64,000 nt of DNA from the NCBI GenBank assembly GCA_026394195.1, contig JAPKYS010000071.1:1-64000 (forward strand). Reading direction: 5' to 3'. Shown in pieces: positions 24,935 to 35,125 of this stretch. A program made the position numbers and the translations under genes. The first letter of the stretch is position 1. Each line of letters begins with the position of its first letter. Origin of the DNA: a bacterium (GTDB taxonomy: Bacteria; Electryoneota; B3-LCP). The notes below the pieces were generated by a model, which was not told the DNA's origin, ran no database searches, and saw only the letters and a program-made list of their open reading frames with translations.

Positions 24935-27259
24935 GTGAACGACCTTTCCACAGTGGGGTTCGTGGAGGACAAAAATCGAATTCAGCGCTTGAGAATCATT
25001 ATCCGAGGCGCTGTACAAGGGGTGGGTTTCCGCCCCTTTGTTTTCCGGCTTGCGGGGGAATTACAACTAAACGGCTGGGTAAAGAACGCCGCGGATGGAG
25101 TTTACATCGAGGTCGAAGGCTCGCGCTCTAAGTTGGAATTATTTTTACTCCGTCTCGACACTGATAAACCGAATATCGCCTTCATTCAAAGCCTGGAATT
25201 CACCTACCTTGGACCATCCGGGGCAATAGACTTTCACATCCTCCCGAGTGACATTTCCAGCAGTAAATCCGCCCTGGTATTGCCTGATATCGCCACCTGT
25301 CCACAATGTCTTGCCGAGATATTTAACCCTTCCGACCGGCGTTCCTTATACCCATTCACCAATTGCACTTTGTGCGGTCCTCGATACAGCATTATTTCGG
25401 ATCTGCCTTACGACCGACAATCGACCTCCATGCGCGAATTCAAGATGTGCGCGCAATGCCAGGCTGAATATAAGAACCCCAGGGACCGCCGCTTTCATGC
25501 TCAACCCAACGCCTGCCCGCAGTGCGGTCCGCACCTTGAGTTCTGGGATCCTGCAGGGAGAGTACTGGCTTCGCACCGACAGGCATTGCTGGAAGCAGTT
25601 GATAAAATTCGATCCGGATCTATCGTCGCTGTCAAGGGGTTGGGCGGTTTTCATTTAATAGCGACAGCCGGACTGGAATCTACCATTCAGCGGCTGCGCC
25701 AGGTTAAAGCCAGGGAAGAGAAACCGTTCGCACTCATGTTCCCTTCGCTAGACCTGATCAAAGAGTGTTGCCGGGTTTCCACTCTGGAAGAGCGCTTGTT
25801 ACAGTCTTCCGAGTGCCCAATCGTGTTGCTGCACCGCAAAGAAGAAATCGAGAATCCTGCCGTATCCCCGACGGTGGCTCCGGATAATCCATACCTCGGA
25901 GTCATGCTTCCCTATACCCCCCTGCACCATTTATTGATGCGGGAACTGGGATTTCCGGTCATAGCGACCAGCGGTAACCTTGCTGACGAGCCGATCTGCA
26001 TAGATGAATTTGAAGCCTTGGAGCGGTTAAACGGCATTGCGGACTATTTCCTCGTTCATAATCGCCCAATTGTACGACAGATCGACGATTCTATCGTTCG
26101 GGTGGTCATGGATCGGGAAATAGTCCTGCGCCGGGCGCGAGGATATGCTCCTCTGCCGGTCAGGGTCAAAGATCCTCTTCCGTCTGTTATAGCGGTAGGT
26201 GGGCACCTGAAAAATACTATCGCCATTTCAATCGATCAGAATATATTCCTCAGCCAGCACATCGGCGACCTCGAAACCGCAGAGTCATCCACCGCTTTCG
26301 AGAAGACCATCTCAAGTCTTAGCGGTTTGTACGAGTTGAAGCCTGAAGCAATTGCCTGCGATTTTCATCCTGATTACCTCTCGACCATCTATGCTGGTCG
26401 AACAGGCTTACCGGTCTTACCGGTTCAGCATCATTATGCGCATATCCTCGCCTGTATGGCGGATAACAATCTCGCAGCTCCAGCGCTGGGTGCGGCCTGG
26501 GATGGGACCGGATATGGAACCGATGGGACCGTCTGGGGAGGGGAATTCCTGCGCGTAGGACCGGAAGGTTACGAACGAGTGGCGTATTTAAAAACCTTCC
26601 CTCTGCCTGGAGGCGATAAGGCGGTTCGCGAACCCAGACGCACAGCGTTGGGGTTGTTGTTTGAAATTTATGGCGACGAACTCTGGGAACAGACTGATCT
26701 AAAGCCGTTGCGAGCGTTTACCCAGAGTGAGCTTCAATTACTGCGAGATATGCTTCAAGAAGAATTGAATACGCCCTTGACCTCCAGCGCAGGGCGCCTC
26801 TTCGATGCCCTTGCTTCCCTAATCGGCAAAAGACAGATCAATCGCTTCGAAGGGCAAGCTGCCATGGAGATCGAATTCCTATGCGAGTCGGTGCAAACGG
26901 ATCTTGCCTATCCCTTCGGATTGGTTCAGCAAAATGATGCTTTGGTTGTTGACTGGACGCCAACTTTTAAGCATATTATCAATGATCTGCGGAATTCCGT
27001 CGCTGCGCCGGAAATAGCCCTGCGTTTCCACAATTCGCTGGCAGAGATGATTACTGCAGTCGCTGAAAAGATTGGGGAGAAGCGCATCGTTCTCAGCGGT
27101 GGTTGCTTTCAGAATCAGGTACTGACTATCAGTACAGTGCAGCGGCTGCAGCAAAGAGGATTCGAGGTTTATTGGCATCAGCGCATTCCTCCCAACGACG
27201 GAGGAATCGCAGTCGGACAGATCATGGCAGCCGCACGACAGTTGAAGAAGAGAGGATAG
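24935..27259 (+). CDS. hypF: Carbamoyltransferase HypF
   Basis: A 774-residue maturation factor that makes the thiocarbamate precursor of the active-site cyanide ligands. It has an acylphosphatase domain (V-Q-G-V-G-F-R-P, about 18-105), four CxxC zinc motifs (C-P-Q-C, C-T-L-C, C-A-Q-C, C-P-Q-C), a YrdC-like domain (about 215-400), and a Kae1-like carbamoyltransferase domain with H-H-Y-A-H. The GTG start at 24935 lies four bases from the protease stop. The order is continuous with hypC, so these are one transcription unit. Confidence 0.96.
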   Translation: MNDLSTVGFVEDKNRIQRLRIIIRGAVQGVGFRPFVFRLAGELQLNGWVKNAADGVYIEVEGSRSKLELFLLRLDTDKPNIAFIQSLEFTYLGPSGAIDFHILPSDISSSKSALVLPDIATCPQCLAEIFNPSDRRSLYPFTNCTLCGPRYSIISDLPYDRQSTSMREFKMCAQCQAEYKNPRDRRFHAQPNACPQCGPHLEFWDPAGRVLASHRQALLEAVDKIRSGSIVAVKGLGGFHLIATAGLESTIQRLRQVKAREEKPFALMFPSLDLIKECCRVSTLEERLLQSSECPIVLLHRKEEIENPAVSPTVAPDNPYLGVMLPYTPLHHLLMRELGFPVIATSGNLADEPICIDEFEALERLNGIADYFLVHNRPIVRQIDDSIVRVVMDREIVLRRARGYAPLPVRVKDPLPSVIAVGGHLKNTIAISIDQNIFLSQHIGDLETAESSTAFEKTISSLSGLYELKPEAIACDFHPDYLSTIYAGRTGLPVLPVQHHYAHILACMADNNLAAPALGAAWDGTGYGTDGTVWGGEFLRVGPEGYERVAYLKTFPLPGGDKAVREPRRTALGLLFEIYGDELWEQTDLKPLRAFTQSELQLLRDMLQEELNTPLTSSAGRLFDALASLIGKRQINRFEGQAAMEIEFLCESVQTDLAYPFGLVQQNDALVVDWTPTFKHIINDLRNSVAAPEIALRFHNSLAEMITAVAEKIGEKRIVLSGGCFQNQVLTISTVQRLQQRGFEVYWHQRIPPNDGGIAVGQIMAAARQLKKRG

Positions 27260-27262
27260 AAT

Positions 27263-27502
27263 ATGTGCCTTGCCGTTCCGGGAAAAATCGTCAGCATCGA
27301 CGATCAAGATTCCGTGATGAGGATGGGAAAAGTCAGCTTTGGCGGGATCATCAAGAATGTTAATCTCGCCTATGTTGCCGAAGCCGGAGTGGGGGATTGG
27401 GTCATCGTTCACGCCGGATTTGCCTTGAATAAACTCGACGAGAGCGAAGCGTTGCAAGTGTTCGAATATTTGCAACAGATCGGCGACCTGGAGCCTGAAT
27501 AA
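27263..27502 (+). CDS. hypC: HypC/HybG/HupF family hydrogenase chaperone
   Basis: A 79-residue chaperone starting M-C-L-A-V-P-G-K-I. The essential Cys2 carries the Fe(CN)2CO unit together with HypD. The length is normal. It is placed three bases after hypF and directly abuts hypD. Confidence 0.96.
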   Translation: MCLAVPGKIVSIDDQDSVMRMGKVSFGGIIKNVNLAYVAEAGVGDWVIVHAGFALNKLDESEALQVFEYLQQIGDLEPE

Positions 27503-28589
<1,087 letters not shown>

Positions 28590-28591
<2 letters not shown>

Positions 28592-28740
28592 GGGCGCAGC
28601 ATGCTGCGCCCTTACGTTGCCAAAGCGCTGTCATTCCGGCAAGGGCTTTAACCTACGTCCGAAATCGCCTCTTGCGTTGCGTCAGGTCTTGGTATTCGAT
28701 CCGCAGGATCGGATAGTGTGACCTGACGCTTTGCTAAAAT
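28590..28740. repeat. Palindromic repeats between hypD and hypE
   Basis: A palindrome GGGGCGCAGCATGCTG-CGCCC directly follows the hypD stop. A GTCATTCCGGC half-unit comes next, then an inverted repeat with perfect ten-base arms, GCGTCAGGTC (about 28678) and GACCTGACGC (about 28721). The last is the same element seen in the 984-1480 repeats. These sit inside an otherwise tight operon. Confidence 0.65.
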
Positions 28741-28778
28741 CCCATGTACCGATTATCGATCAATTAACCAGAGACTTT

Positions 28779-29834
28779 ATGAAGAATCCTGACCCCACCT
28801 TTCCTTCCTGCCCGACCCCCATTTCGCGCTACGACCGGATCGTCATGGGGCACGGTGGTGGTGGGCGCTTGACCCATAACCTGATTGATGATATTTTCAT
28901 CCCCGCCTTCAATAATTCCATCCTTAGGCAACTGACTGACAGCGCGGTGTTGCAGGTAGGCGAGCAGCGGTTGGCGTTTACTACCGATTCTTACGTGGTG
29001 CATCCGCTCTTTTTCCCGGGAGGGGACATCGGTTCGCTGGCAGTCAACGGAACGGTCAACGATCTGGCGATGTCGGGCGCCAGACCCCTCTATCTCAGCG
29101 CCGGTTGCATCCTCGAAGAAGGGTTGCCACTGGAAGACCTGAAGAAGATCGTTGATTCGATGCAGCGCGCCGCCGCAGCAGCAAAGGTGCAGTTAGTCAC
29201 GGGCGATACCAAGGTGGTCGATCGGGGCAGGGGAGACGGTATCTACATCAACACGGCGGGAATCGGTGTCATCGAACACGATTTGAAGATTGCGCCATCT
29301 CAGATTCAACCGGGAGACGCCATTTTGCTGAACGGCGACATCGGCAGGCACGGCGTCGCTGTCATGGCCAGCCGCGCCGGACTATCCTTTGAGACAACGA
29401 TTGAAAGCGATTGCGCTCCGCTGGCTGATCTGGTGCTCAAACTGATCGACGCTGGGGTGGAAATCCATTGTCTGAGGGATCTGACGCGGGGCGGCCTGGC
29501 GACGGCGTTGATCGAATTAGCGGCTTCGGCGCAGTTGGGGATGGAATTGCAGGAAGCGGCAATTCCCGTCCGGGAAGACGTTTCCGGAGCCTGCGAAATT
29601 ATGGGTTTCGACCCGCTTTACGTCGCCAACGAAGGGCGGCTGGTCTGCATCCTGCCCGATGCCGCCGTCGATCAGGCGCTGAAGATTATGCGCGCTCACC
29701 CGCAGGGGCAGGGAGCGGCGTTGATCGGCAGAGTCAGCGCGGTCGAAAACCTCCGGGTCATCCTCAAGAATCGCATCGGTACCCGCCGCATCCTCGATCT
29801 GCTTTCCGGCGAACAACTGCCGAGGATTTGTTAG
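28779..29834 (+). CDS. hypE: Hydrogenase expression/formation protein HypE
   Basis: About 351 residues, AIR synthase fold. It dehydrates the HypF-made thiocarbamate on its C-terminal Cys to thiocyanate. The N-terminal M-G-H-G-G-G-G motif, the central D-S-Y-V-V-H-P...[15 protein letters not shown] region and the C-terminal P-R-I-C are all present. The last residue is the catalytic Cys. I prefer the ATG at 28779, which has GAGA upstream and a family-like N-terminus; an upstream start at 28731 would add 16 residues and lie in the repeat. Confidence 0.95.
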   Translation: MKNPDPTFPSCPTPISRYDRIVMGHGGGGRLTHNLIDDIFIPAFNNSILRQLTDSAVLQVGEQRLAFTTDSYVVHPLFFPGGDIGSLAVNGTVNDLAMSGARPLYLSAGCILEEGLPLEDLKKIVDSMQRAAAAAKVQLVTGDTKVVDRGRGDGIYINTAGIGVIEHDLKIAPSQIQPGDAILLNGDIGRHGVAVMASRAGLSFETTIESDCAPLADLVLKLIDAGVEIHCLRDLTRGGLATALIELAASAQLGMELQEAAIPVREDVSGACEIMGFDPLYVANEGRLVCILPDAAVDQALKIMRAHPQGQGAALIGRVSAVENLRVILKNRIGTRRILDLLSGEQLPRIC

Positions 29835-29862
29835 GTAGGCAGGCGGTGCTTCCGCCTGCACA
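29834..29862. repeat. GTAGGCAGGCGGTGCTTCCGCC-type palindrome after hypE
   Basis: The GCAGGCGG...CCGCCTGC dyad begins at the hypE stop codon. A diverged copy is at 31423-31452. It could act as a terminator hairpin for the hydrogenase operon, though no U-tract follows. Confidence 0.55.
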
Positions 29863-29885
29863 TAGAGATTACCAAGGGAACCAGA

Positions 29886-30938
29886 ATGAAATTAGCAGAT
29901 CTTGGCTATAATGATGGACTCGAAAAGTACAGGATTGAGAATAACCTCGAAGATTTAGAAATTGGAAGGGTCATTGCGGAACATAAAGACGGGTATATTG
30001 TAAAGACTGAAAAGGGAGAATTCAAAGCCGAGATAACAGGGAATTTGCGATTTTCCGCAAATAGCCGTGTAGATCTTCCTGCAGTAGGAGATTGGGTAGT
30101 TTTGATCAACTCAGACCCGGATATTTCTATAATTAATAAAATATTACCGAGATTCTCCGTTATTGCGAGACAGGCAGTCGGTCAATTCGGAGAAATACAA
30201 ATAATTGCTACAAATATCGACTATGCGTTCTTAATCCAAGCCGTTGACCAGGATTTTAGTATCAATCGACTTGAAAGATACCTGACCATTTGCTATACAT
30301 CCAAAGTAAACCCGATAATTGTATTGACAAAAACCGATTTAAAAAATAAACTGGAGATTGCTGAGATAATTGATAGCATCAAGCAACGAATCGATAATAT
30401 CCCGATTATTGCAATAAGTAATGAAACGCAAGAAGGATACGAAGCCCTGAAAATGCTTATTCAAAAGAATAAGACGTACTGTATGCTGGGTTCTTCGGGA
30501 GTCGGTAAATCGACCCTGCTAAATAACCTTTCCGGTAGGACCATCATGAAAACGGATGCCATCAACGCCAGCACCAACAAGGGCAGACACGTTACCAGCC
30601 ACCGGGAATTGATCGTACTGGAAAGTGGGGGGATGCTGGTCGACAATCCCGGGATGCGGGAAGTCGGGATCACAGACCAAGCTGAAGGATTGGAGACCAC
30701 ATTCGATAAAATATTCAGCTTTGCTCAGCAATGCAGATTTAAAAATTGTACTCATACCAATGAGGTCGGATGTTCGGTTCTTGAAGCAGTTGAAAAAGGC
30801 GAAATCGGCAAGAGAGCTTATAAAAGTTTCATGAAAATGGAAAGGGAGAAAGCTCATTTCGAGTCTTCGGTTGCCGAAAAACGAAGGAAGGATAAAGAAT
30901 TTGGGAAAATGGTAAAAAACTATAAAAAAGGACGGTAG
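29886..30938 (+). CDS. rsgA: Ribosome small subunit-dependent GTPase A
   Basis: A 350-residue circularly permuted GTPase that checks late 30S assembly. Motif order is G4 (T-K-T-D-L), G1 (G-S-S-G-V-G-K-S-T-L), G3 (D-N-P-G-M-R-E). An N-terminal OB fold precedes them and a C-terminal zinc knuckle (C-x-F-x-N-C-T-H-x-x-x-x-x-C) follows. The gene is clearly AT-richer than the hyp genes before it and is bordered on both sides by palindromic repeats, which suggests separate acquisition. AAGGGA lies upstream of the ATG. Confidence 0.94.
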   Translation: MKLADLGYNDGLEKYRIENNLEDLEIGRVIAEHKDGYIVKTEKGEFKAEITGNLRFSANSRVDLPAVGDWVVLINSDPDISIINKILPRFSVIARQAVGQFGEIQIIATNIDYAFLIQAVDQDFSINRLERYLTICYTSKVNPIIVLTKTDLKNKLEIAEIIDSIKQRIDNIPIIAISNETQEGYEALKMLIQKNKTYCMLGSSGVGKSTLLNNLSGRTIMKTDAINASTNKGRHVTSHRELIVLESGGMLVDNPGMREVGITDQAEGLETTFDKIFSFAQQCRFKNCTHTNEVGCSVLEAVEKGEIGKRAYKSFMKMEREKAHFESSVAEKRRKDKEFGKMVKNYKKGR

Positions 30939-31044
30939 CGTACGGCGTGGGAATCACCCCCGCACCATTGCCTATAGCACAATAAGGTGGCGCAGGCGTC
31001 CCTGCCTGCGATTCGTCGCATCCCGACCCTTCAGGGCGTTTATT

Positions 31045-31220
31045 TAAACGCCCCTACCCGCAACCAGCCGCCAGCAACCATCAGCTGTTTTTTATTTTTT
31101 GTCACAATTTTTCTTGCTTTTAACTTTTTTGTTCCGTATATTCTGCCATCGCAGAAGATTTGTGGAACGGGAGGGGGGAAGGAAACCTACCCACCGCAAG
31201 CGGTGGGGCACCCAGGCGAG
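31045..31220 (+). repeat. 170-base direct repeat, copy 1, with embedded promoter
   Basis: Matches 31553-31735 over its length: AACGCCCCTACC, CAACCAGCCGCCAGCAACCA, a T-rich part, ATTCTGCCATCGCAG, TTTGTGGAACGGG, AAGGAAACCTACCCACCGC. A promoter-like pair TTGCTT (31114) - 17 bases - TATATT (31137-31142) is conserved in position. Confidence 0.75.
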
Positions 31221-31552
31221 CTTGTGTCCGATCCTTCTGAATAGAAATGGTCAAGCTATAATTGGCACCAGGGAAAGACCGACGTTCCCTTAATCATGGA
31301 TAGAATAAAATAAATGACCAAACCAGACCTTAGATACGAAGTATAACTTACCCACCGCGAGCGGTGGGGCACCCAGGCAGAGTAATCATGCCCTCTTTAC
31401 AAGAGCGCCGACTGTGATGTTATTTCGTAGGCAGGCAGTGCTTCCTCCTGCGTTGATAATAACCAACCCACCGCAAAGCAGTGGGGCACCTGGTAAAAAG
31501 CGCGTGCATTCCGGCTAGTCCGGAATCAGACACGCTAACCCCGGAGGGCGTT

Positions 31553-31735
31553 TGATGAAACGCCCCTACCAGCAACCAGCCGCCAGCAACCAGTAACTAC
31601 TTTTTCTTTTTTGTCAAAATATTTCTTGATTTCAACTTTTTCATTCCGTATATTCTGCCATCGCAGGGGATTTGTGGAACGGGGGGGGGAGATAAGGAAA
31701 CCTACCCACCGCTTGCGGTGGGTTAGTCAGGAATG
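31553..31735 (+). repeat. 170-base direct repeat, copy 2, with embedded promoter
   Basis: Second copy of 31045-31220. The promoter-like pair is TTGATT (31626-31631) - 17 bases - TATATT (31649-31654). The copy runs directly into the 46-base tandem array. Confidence 0.75.
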
Positions 31736-31888
31736 GAGTCAAATGGGTGCCCCACCGCTTGCGGTGGGTTAGTCAGGAATGGAGTCTATTGGGTGCCCCA
31801 CCGCTTGCGGTGGGTTAGTCAGGAATGGAGTCTATTGGGTGCCCCACCGCTTGCGGTGGGTTAGCCGGGGATGGAGTCAAATCCAAAT
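31705..31888. repeat. Tandem array of 46-base units, four copies
   Basis: The hairpin CCCACCGCTTGCGGTGGG begins at 31705, 31751, 31797 and 31843, an exact 46-base period. Each is followed by TTAGTCAGGAATGGAGTC (the last unit diverges). Between hairpins the sequence is also repeated, so there are no unique spacers. Confidence 0.85.
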
Positions 31889-32230
31889 GACTCAGTTAAA
31901 GCCTGGGTGCCCCACAGCTCTGCTGTGGGTAGGTAACTCCCACAAACACAAAAGGCGCCCTCCCGAACGCCTTTTCCAGCAATATCTAATCCCCCCGTCG
32001 GGGTCAGGGACGACCCCGACTATGTAGATCTTTTTTATCAGCGTAATCAGGGTAATCAACGTAATCTGCCGTTCAGGCTCTTCTGCCCCGTTCACGGGGC
32101 TTCCATTGATGTAGCCACGTTCTTCAGGGCGTGGCGGGGGCGGGAATATTAAGAAGCCGTCAGATTCCCGATCCGCTCTTGCCCTCTTGCTGGATTCGCT
32201 CTCCCGAACGCCCTTTCCAACGACCAACGA

Positions 32231-33646
32231 CTAACGACTAACGACCTTCTTCTTCCTCCCCCAGACCATCACCATACCCGCCCAGGCGAATACCACCGCG
32301 GCTAAAAACGCCCAGCGCAGTCCGGCTAAAAAGGCGAAATCTCCGCTGTGGTTGTGGAGATCGACGGTCAGGTTCGCTTCCTTCAGTAAGTGCGTTCTCA
32401 CTCCGGTGAAGATAGCGCTGGAAATCCCAATCCCGGCGACCATCCCCAGCGAACGAGTCAATCCCATCATGCCGGCGGCGTTGCCTAACCGGTCCTTCGG
32501 CACCGAACTGAGCAGTTCGGAGTTGTTGGGAGGATTGAAGATCCCGCTCCCTAATCCCAACAGCAATAAGATGCTGACGATCTGCGCCTGTGAAGTCGCC
32601 AATCCCAGACCCGCCAGGAAAAACTGCGAAATCCCCATGATCAATAATCCCAAGGCGCAAATTCCCCGTGTGCCGATCTTATCCGAAAGCGTACCGGCTA
32701 CGGGAGACGCCACCATCATCACCGACGGAACTGCCATTAGGAACAGCCCGGCGTAGGCAGGAGCGAACCCGCGCAGGTTGATCAGGTAGAAGGGGAGCAG
32801 GAACGTTTGGGTAAACAATGCCGCGAACGCCAGGAATCCCGCCGCCGTGGCGCTCCGGAAGGTGGGATTGCTGAACAAGGTTAGATCCAGAACGGGATTG
32901 TGGGCCTTTTTTTCAATGCGGAAGAACAGCCAGCCGAAGAGAATCGTTCCGGCGATCAGTGCCAGCACTCCCGGATTCTGCCATCCCCAATCGGCTCCGC
33001 GGGAAAAGACCAGCAGCAGACAGAAAAGGCTCGCCGCCATGGTGGCTCCACCGGCGAAATCGAATTTGGCTCGGTTGAAGACCGTATCGGGCCGCAGATT
33101 GCGCTTAACCAGCCAGGCCGTCAGCACCCCCAGAGGCAGGTTCAGGAAGAAAATGTACCGCCACCCCAACCAGCCGGTGATGAATCCTCCCACTGCCGGT
33201 CCCAGAGACAAACCTACCGCCACCGTCGTTCCCAGCATACCCAGCGCCTTGCCGCGCTCGTGCGGAGCGAAGATTTCTCCGATCAGCGCCGGACCGTTGC
33301 CGATGATCAACGCCGCTCCGATCCCCTGCAACCCACGGGCGGCAATCAGCATGGCTACGCTGGTTGAGAAGCCGCACAAGGCGGAAGCTGCGGTGAACAG
33401 CAGGATTCCGGCCTGGTAGATGCTGCGCCTGCCGTGCATGTCACCTAATCTGCCGCAGATCATCAGCAGGGAGGTCACCGCCAGCAGGTACGCCAGGATC
33501 ACCCATTCCACCACGCCGATTTCAGCGCCCAGTTGCTTGGAAATGATGGGCAGCGATACATTGACCACGCTCGAATCCAGCGTCGTGATGATCGACACCA
33601 GCGAGATAGGGAGGAAGGCTTTCCAGCGGTTGTTGGTTTCCGTCAT
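32231..33646 (-). CDS. DHA2-family (EmrB/QacA-like) MFS efflux pump
   Basis: A 471-residue inner-membrane drug:proton antiporter with about 14 hydrophobic segments. Typical DHA2 motifs are T-T-L-D-S-S-V-V-N-V-S-L-P in helix 1, G-R-L-G-D-M-H-G-R-R (motif A), R-G-L-Q-G-I-G-A-A (motif B) and G-P-A-V-G-G-F (motif C). The substrate is unknown. No EmrA-like partner is adjacent. An extended -10 element (TG-C-TAGAAT, minus strand, 33684-33676) precedes it at a plausible distance. Confidence 0.93.
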   Translation of the reverse strand: MTETNNRWKAFLPISLVSIITTLDSSVVNVSLPIISKQLGAEIGVVEWVILAYLLAVTSLLMICGRLGDMHGRRSIYQAGILLFTAASALCGFSTSVAMLIAARGLQGIGAALIIGNGPALIGEIFAPHERGKALGMLGTTVAVGLSLGPAVGGFITGWLGWRYIFFLNLPLGVLTAWLVKRNLRPDTVFNRAKFDFAGGATMAASLFCLLLVFSRGADWGWQNPGVLALIAGTILFGWLFFRIEKKAHNPVLDLTLFSNPTFRSATAAGFLAFAALFTQTFLLPFYLINLRGFAPAYAGLFLMAVPSVMMVASPVAGTLSDKIGTRGICALGLLIMGISQFFLAGLGLATSQAQIVSILLLLGLGSGIFNPPNNSELLSSVPKDRLGNAAGMMGLTRSLGMVAGIGISSAIFTGVRTHLLKEANLTVDLHNHSGDFAFLAGLRWAFLAAVVFAWAGMVMVWGRKKKVVSR

Positions 33647-33956
33647 GTGGTTAGATTAACTGATTACTGATCTTAATTCTAGCACTTATGGACACCCGAA
33701 TAAATTCGGGATGCTCTTATAAATCAATTTGTTAAAACCAATAAAAAAAGTGTTCTGTAAAGCGTGTCAGATTCCGGACTTCGCCGGAATGACACGCTTT
33801 TTCAGTCGTTTCAACGACTTGATGTCGACGAGCACCCGATTTCAATCGGGGGGCAAGAGCGAAACAATCCCCAAATTTCTTCTTCTCGAACCGACTCCTT
33901 CGCGGGAATGACCCTCTTCATTCTGGATTCTGGATTCTGAATTCTGGCTTCTTGAA
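33647..33956. other. Intergenic stretch with palindromes, no gene
   Basis: Contains CCCGAATAAATTCGGG (about 33694-33709), GATTCCGGACTTCGCCGGAATGAC (about 33772-33795) and a GATTTCAATCGGG dyad half. It lies between ychF and the MFS gene, both on the minus strand. The dyads may serve as terminators for ychF transcripts in either direction. Confidence 0.5.
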
Positions 33957-35036
33957 TCACACCGCAAACCTCACCTCAATAATGTCTCCATCTTTCACGA
34001 TGTAATCTTTCCCCTCTAACCTCTGGACGCCGTCCTTGCGGCAGGCAGCCAGATTTCCCCGGGCGATGAAATCGACGTACCCCACCACGTCTGCTCGAAT
34101 GAAGCCGCGTTCCATGTCGCTGTGGACGGCTCCGGCAGCGCTGCGGGCGTTGGTCCCGGCAGGTATCGTCCAGGCGCGCACCTCGTCGTCCCCGACGGTG
34201 AAAAAGCTGATCAATCCCAGCAGTTGATAGGACGCCGTCACCAGACGGTCCAGCGCCGAGGTTTCGATGCCCAGATCGTCCATGAATTCCCGAGCGGATG
34301 ATTCGTCCAGTTCAGCGATTTCCATTTCGATCATCGAGCAAGCTGCCACAACCTGCGAACCTGTTCCCTCCAGCGTAGGACGATACTTCGCGGCGACCGC
34401 CTCCACTTCGCTGACCTGAGTTTCCGCCACATTGACGACGATCAGGTCGGGTTTTAAGGTCAGAGGCTGGTAGGATTTCAGCAGCATGCTTTCAATCAGA
34501 GACAGTTGCAGAGTGCGCAGCGGTTTTTCTTCAGCCAGTGCAACCAGACAGCGATCCAGCAACTCAATTTCCTTGGCGGCGTCCGGGCGCGGGTTCTTCA
34601 TGGTGTCCTTTTTCAACCGTTCCAACCGCTTTTCCAGGATGATGTGATCGGAAAGGATGAATTCCTGCAAGTCGATGCTGTAGTCGCGCAGAGGGTCAGC
34701 CTCCGGGAGTCCCGGATAAGGAAAGCTCCGTACCACGTGCAGCAGCGCTTCGCAAGTGCGGATTTCGCCTAAGAATTGGGCTTCAAAACCGGAGCGAGAC
34801 GCCTCGCCCTTGGTGAACCCAGCCATGTCGACGTACTCAACGATGGCGTTGACCTTACGCTCGGGATGAAAGATGCGGGTGAGTTCATCCAGCCGGGGAT
34901 CCTGCACTTTCGCCTGCCCGATGTGAATCTCACGCTTGCCCCTCGCCCCGACTTCGACGCCTGTCGATGGCGTCAGCGCCTTGAAGAGTGACGTCTTTCC
35001 GCTACCCGGCGCTCCTACAATGCCAATGCGCAGCAT
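33957..35036 (-). CDS. ychF: YchF/OLA1-type redox-regulated ATPase
   Basis: A 359-residue P-loop protein. G1 is G-A-P-G-S-G-K-T-S-L-F. The G4 element reads N-V-A-E in place of N-K-x-D, the signature of YchF's switch to ATP. A coiled insertion and a C-terminal TGS domain ending D-G-D-I-I-E-V-R-F are present. It binds ribosomes and is linked to oxidative stress control. AAGGAG precedes the ATG. Confidence 0.93.
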   Translation of the reverse strand: MLRIGIVGAPGSGKTSLFKALTPSTGVEVGARGKREIHIGQAKVQDPRLDELTRIFHPERKVNAIVEYVDMAGFTKGEASRSGFEAQFLGEIRTCEALLHVVRSFPYPGLPEADPLRDYSIDLQEFILSDHIILEKRLERLKKDTMKNPRPDAAKEIELLDRCLVALAEEKPLRTLQLSLIESMLLKSYQPLTLKPDLIVVNVAETQVSEVEAVAAKYRPTLEGTGSQVVAACSMIEMEIAELDESSAREFMDDLGIETSALDRLVTASYQLLGLISFFTVGDDEVRAWTIPAGTNARSAAGAVHSDMERGFIRADVVGYVDFIARGNLAACRKDGVQRLEGKDYIVKDGDIIEVRFAV

Positions 35037-35052
35037 GATACTCCTTTATAGT

Positions 35053-35091
35053 CAAAAATTAATGGGTTCCAAACAGATTGGAACCCATTAA
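35053..35091 (-). terminator. Strong rho-independent terminator of the redox operon
   Basis: A perfect 14-base inverted repeat (35059-35072 with 35078-35091) around an ACAGA loop. On the minus strand AATTTTTGAC follows. It closes the operon that ends with the YHS-domain gene. Confidence 0.85.
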
Positions 35092-35125
35092 TATAGGGAT
35101 TTCTACCTGAAGATGTAAGTCTAAA

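Larger units (their letters stand above)
30939..32230. repeat. 1.3-kb gene-free repeat hotspot
   Basis: No credible gene. It holds at least six kinds of palindromes: CGCAGGCG...CCTGCG, GGGCGTTT...AAACGCCC, CCCACCGC..GCGGTGGG (many copies), GCATTCCGGC...CCGGAATC, GGGGTCA...GACCCC and GCCCCGTTCACGGGGC. It also has one 170-base direct repeat and one 46-base tandem array, listed separately. It lies between rsgA and an inward-facing MFS gene. Confidence 0.75.

Noticed and set aside
31705..31888. CRISPR array
   Set aside because: The 46-base period is fully repeated, with no unique spacers and no cas genes. It is a tandem hairpin array.
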